This document shows, in pieces, positions 14,576-15,995 of a stretch of 15,995 nucleotides of DNA; the stretch's first letter is position 1; each line of letters begins with the position of its first letter. A program made the position numbers and the translations under genes. Below the pieces are notes generated by a model that saw only the letters and a program-made list of their open reading frames with translations, ran no database searches and had not been told where the DNA came from. The stretch comes from JAJRXG01 sp047634015. Its GTDB lineage: Bacteria; Bacteroidota; Bacteroidia; Chitinophagales; Saprospiraceae. Location: contig JBLIDB010000108.1 in assembly GCA_047634015.1 (NCBI GenBank), positions 1-15,995 of the forward strand. The letters are read 5' to 3'.

Positions 14576-15694
14576 CTAATCAAATACCACAACTCCCTTG
14601 GCATTCTCACCTGCCAACAGATCATCTAAGGCAGTATCAAGCGCATCCAATTTGTAAGTTCTCGTGATCATCTGATCTAATTTCAAGTCTCCTTTTTTGT
14701 AAAGTTGCATTAATTTTGGAAAATCTATCTGAGGTCTGCATTGACCATATAACGGGTTAATATAAATTTTATCCCATTCAAACAATCTCATATCTACTGA
14801 GATCGCCTCTTCTATTCCACTCACTTGCACTGCTGTCCCGCCATTCCTAATCATAGCCAATGGCGCCACTCCCAATGCTGGAATGGCTGTACATTCAAAT
14901 GCATAGTCGGCCCCTCGGCCTCCCAGCATCTTCTTAACTTGTGCTGCCATCTGGAGTAAACCATTATCATTTTTGTCAGCCAGTAAAGTGTGGGTCGCGC
15001 CAAATTGCCTTGACAATTCCAACTTGTTAGGATTGACATCTATGGCAATAATTTTAGATGCTCCTGAGATTTCGCATGCCTGAATGACATTCAATCCTAC
15101 CCCACCACATCCTAATACAACTGCTGAACTTCCTGCTTTTAGTTTAGCTGCATTTACAACTGATCCGTAGCCTGTCATAACACCGCAACTTATAATGGCC
15201 GCAGCTGCAAAGTTCAATTCGGGCTCTTCTACTTTTACCGCTGCCGACTCTTTTACAATAGCAAACTCACTTAAGGTCCCCAGATTAAAGGAGCGTTCGA
15301 TAGGGATCCCATTCCATAATGTTCCTTCCAGATGCGCGTGACCTGGAGTGAATCCATTGCCTCCTGCTACTACAGGGGAATTACGCTCGCAAATATGTTG
15401 ATTGCCTTCTTTGCACTGGAAGCAAGTCATACATGGTGTCGCCCAATTCAATATCACTTGATCTCCAACGTGCAAATCTCTTACATCCCTTCCAACCATG
15501 TGCACCACTCCAGACCCTTCATGCCCCATCACTATCGGCTTCCCCCATGATAGCGAATCGTAGTCCGTATGACAGATACCTGCTGCCATAATTTTCACAA
15601 TTACTTCATCATGTTTCGGATCTGCAATGCTAACATTCTCTATTACAAATTTTCCATCTCCAGTGGCAATAGCGCTCTTTGATTGTATAGGCAT
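14576..15694 (-). CDS. Zinc alcohol dehydrogenase, class III (FrmA/AdhC)-like
   Basis: A 372-residue zinc-dependent MDR alcohol dehydrogenase. Catalytic-zinc residues are Cys41 (GICHTD), His58-Glu59 (GHEGSG) and Cys170 (SCGVMTGYG). The structural-zinc cysteines Cys88, Cys91, Cys94 and Cys102 are all present (PCMTCFQCKEGNQHIC). GCGGVG (195-200) and Asp219 indicate NAD binding. SCGVMTGYG and GHEGSGVV are typical of the class III/glutathione-dependent formaldehyde dehydrogenase branch, though many Bacteroidota use other thiols and the cofactor is unknown. It is first in a two-gene unit with the esterase, preceded by copy B of the shared 60-base element. I infer formaldehyde or short aldehyde/alcohol oxidation; the substrate is not proven. 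Confidence 0.9.
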   Translation of the reverse strand: MPIQSKSAIATGDGKFVIENVSIADPKHDEVIVKIMAAGICHTDYDSLSWGKPIVMGHEGSGVVHMVGRDVRDLHVGDQVILNWATPCMTCFQCKEGNQHICERNSPVVAGGNGFTPGHAHLEGTLWNGIPIERSFNLGTLSEFAIVKESAAVKVEEPELNFAAAAIISCGVMTGYGSVVNAAKLKAGSSAVVLGCGGVGLNVIQACEISGASKIIAIDVNPNKLELSRQFGATHTLLADKNDNGLLQMAAQVKKMLGGRGADYAFECTAIPALGVAPLAMIRNGGTAVQVSGIEEAISVDMRLFEWDKIYINPLYGQCRPQIDFPKLMQLYKKGDLKLDQMITRTYKLDALDTALDDLLAGENAKGVVVFD

Positions 15695-15730
15695 GTTTAG
15701 AATTTTATAAAAGTATTATTCAACTAAGTA

Positions 15731-15790
15731 ACGGTGAAATAATAACTAACCAATTTGGATGGATTCTTTTACCCTCATTTTTAACTTTAA
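15731..15790 (-). promoter_or_regulatory. Shared upstream element, copy B (before alcohol dehydrogenase)
   Basis: Aligned column for column with 4651-4710 (46 of 60 identical, no gaps). It ends 36 bases before the dehydrogenase ATG. On the minus strand TTG is followed 20 bases later by TACTTAG, loosely matching the Bacteroidota -33/-7 promoter pattern. This suggests a promoter with an operator for the same regulator as copy A. Confidence 0.6.
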
Positions 15791-15953
15791 TTCAGTCAAA
15801 GTATCAACAATTATCCTGCATTAAAGCAATAACTAAAACTAAAATAAACTCCTCGAAATCACCAACTTATTAATTCACAGTTACTGAAGTGATATAAGAA
15901 ATGGGCTGATTGTCGAGAATAACTCCTTGATAGTCAGGACAAAGCTCTATTTC

Positions 15954-15983
15954 TTTTCATAACCATAGCTATGGTTATGAAAA
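15954..15983. repeat. Perfect 30-bp palindrome, candidate operator
   Basis: Two 15-base arms with no spacer (left arm TTTTCATAACCATAG) are exact reverse complements, centred between 15968 and 15969. The flanks are T-rich on the left and A-rich on the right, the reverse of a terminator's layout, so a dimeric regulator's operator is more likely than a transcription terminator. It lies about 260 bases upstream of the dehydrogenase start. Confidence 0.6.
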
Positions 15984-15995
15984 TGTTTTCGCAAT

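Larger units (their letters stand above)
15695..15995. other. Gene-free upstream region of the adh-esterase unit
   Basis: About 300 bases carry no convincing gene on either strand; only short frames of under 20 codons enter from the right edge, possibly the tail of an upstream gene. The region contains copy B of the shared element near the alcohol dehydrogenase start and a perfect palindrome near the window edge. The middle (about 15800-15950) shows nothing I recognise. Confidence 0.6.

Noticed and set aside
15954..15983. Palindrome read as a rho-independent terminator.
   Set aside because: No loop, an AT-rich stem, and the flanks are T before and A after rather than a T-run after the stem on either strand.

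Overview
The window looks like an accessory carbohydrate-catabolism region of a Bacteroidota bacterium, probably marine or otherwise polysaccharide-degrading. This is judged from the low G+C, the protein families (sulfatase, ThuA-like, KDG kinase, KDPG aldolase, DUF1501/PSCyt proteins), the REP-like IS200/IS605 element and the lack of strong Shine-Dalgarno sites. Class and genus cannot be resolved. Every credible gene is on the minus strand, so transcription runs from high to low coordinates.

Right end (15995 to 13741): a gene-free stretch holds a 30-bp perfect palindrome and a putative promoter/operator. It leads into a two-gene unit, a class III-like zinc alcohol dehydrogenase and an S-formylglutathione-hydrolase-like esterase. 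Such a pair suggests formaldehyde (or other aldehyde) oxidation, as reported beside P450 sugar demethylases in marine Bacteroidota. Next comes an AT-rich metallophosphoesterase gene broken by two in-frame stops but no indels.

Centre (12901 to 2935): a compact gene run. A possible 48-codon leader ORF precedes a membrane protein joining a DUF2231-like domain, a c-type cytochrome motif and leucine-rich repeats. A large PSCyt1-DUF1549-LamG-DUF1553 lipoprotein-like protein and a Tat-exported DUF1501 protein follow. Then come cytoplasmic sugar enzymes: a medium-chain zinc dehydrogenase lacking most structural-zinc cysteines, a KduD-like SDR, a KDG kinase (KdgK) and a KDPG aldolase (Eda/KdgA). The kinase and aldolase yield pyruvate and glyceraldehyde 3-phosphate. 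The envelope proteins may pass electrons from an unknown substrate to haem while the dehydrogenases feed KDG into central metabolism; this coupling is inferred.

Left end (2924 to 1): the operon tail is decaying. It holds a 5'-truncated, frameshifted sulfatase and a frameshifted ThuA-domain gene. Beyond them lie an intact IS200/IS605 TnpA element with hairpin ends and, abutting its right end, what looks like the 5' end of a group II intron running off the window.

The most striking non-coding signal is a ~60-bp ungapped repeat upstream of both the KDG kinase and the alcohol dehydrogenase, 11 kb apart. It suggests that the two catabolic modules share a regulator. No rRNA, tRNA or CRISPR array was seen.
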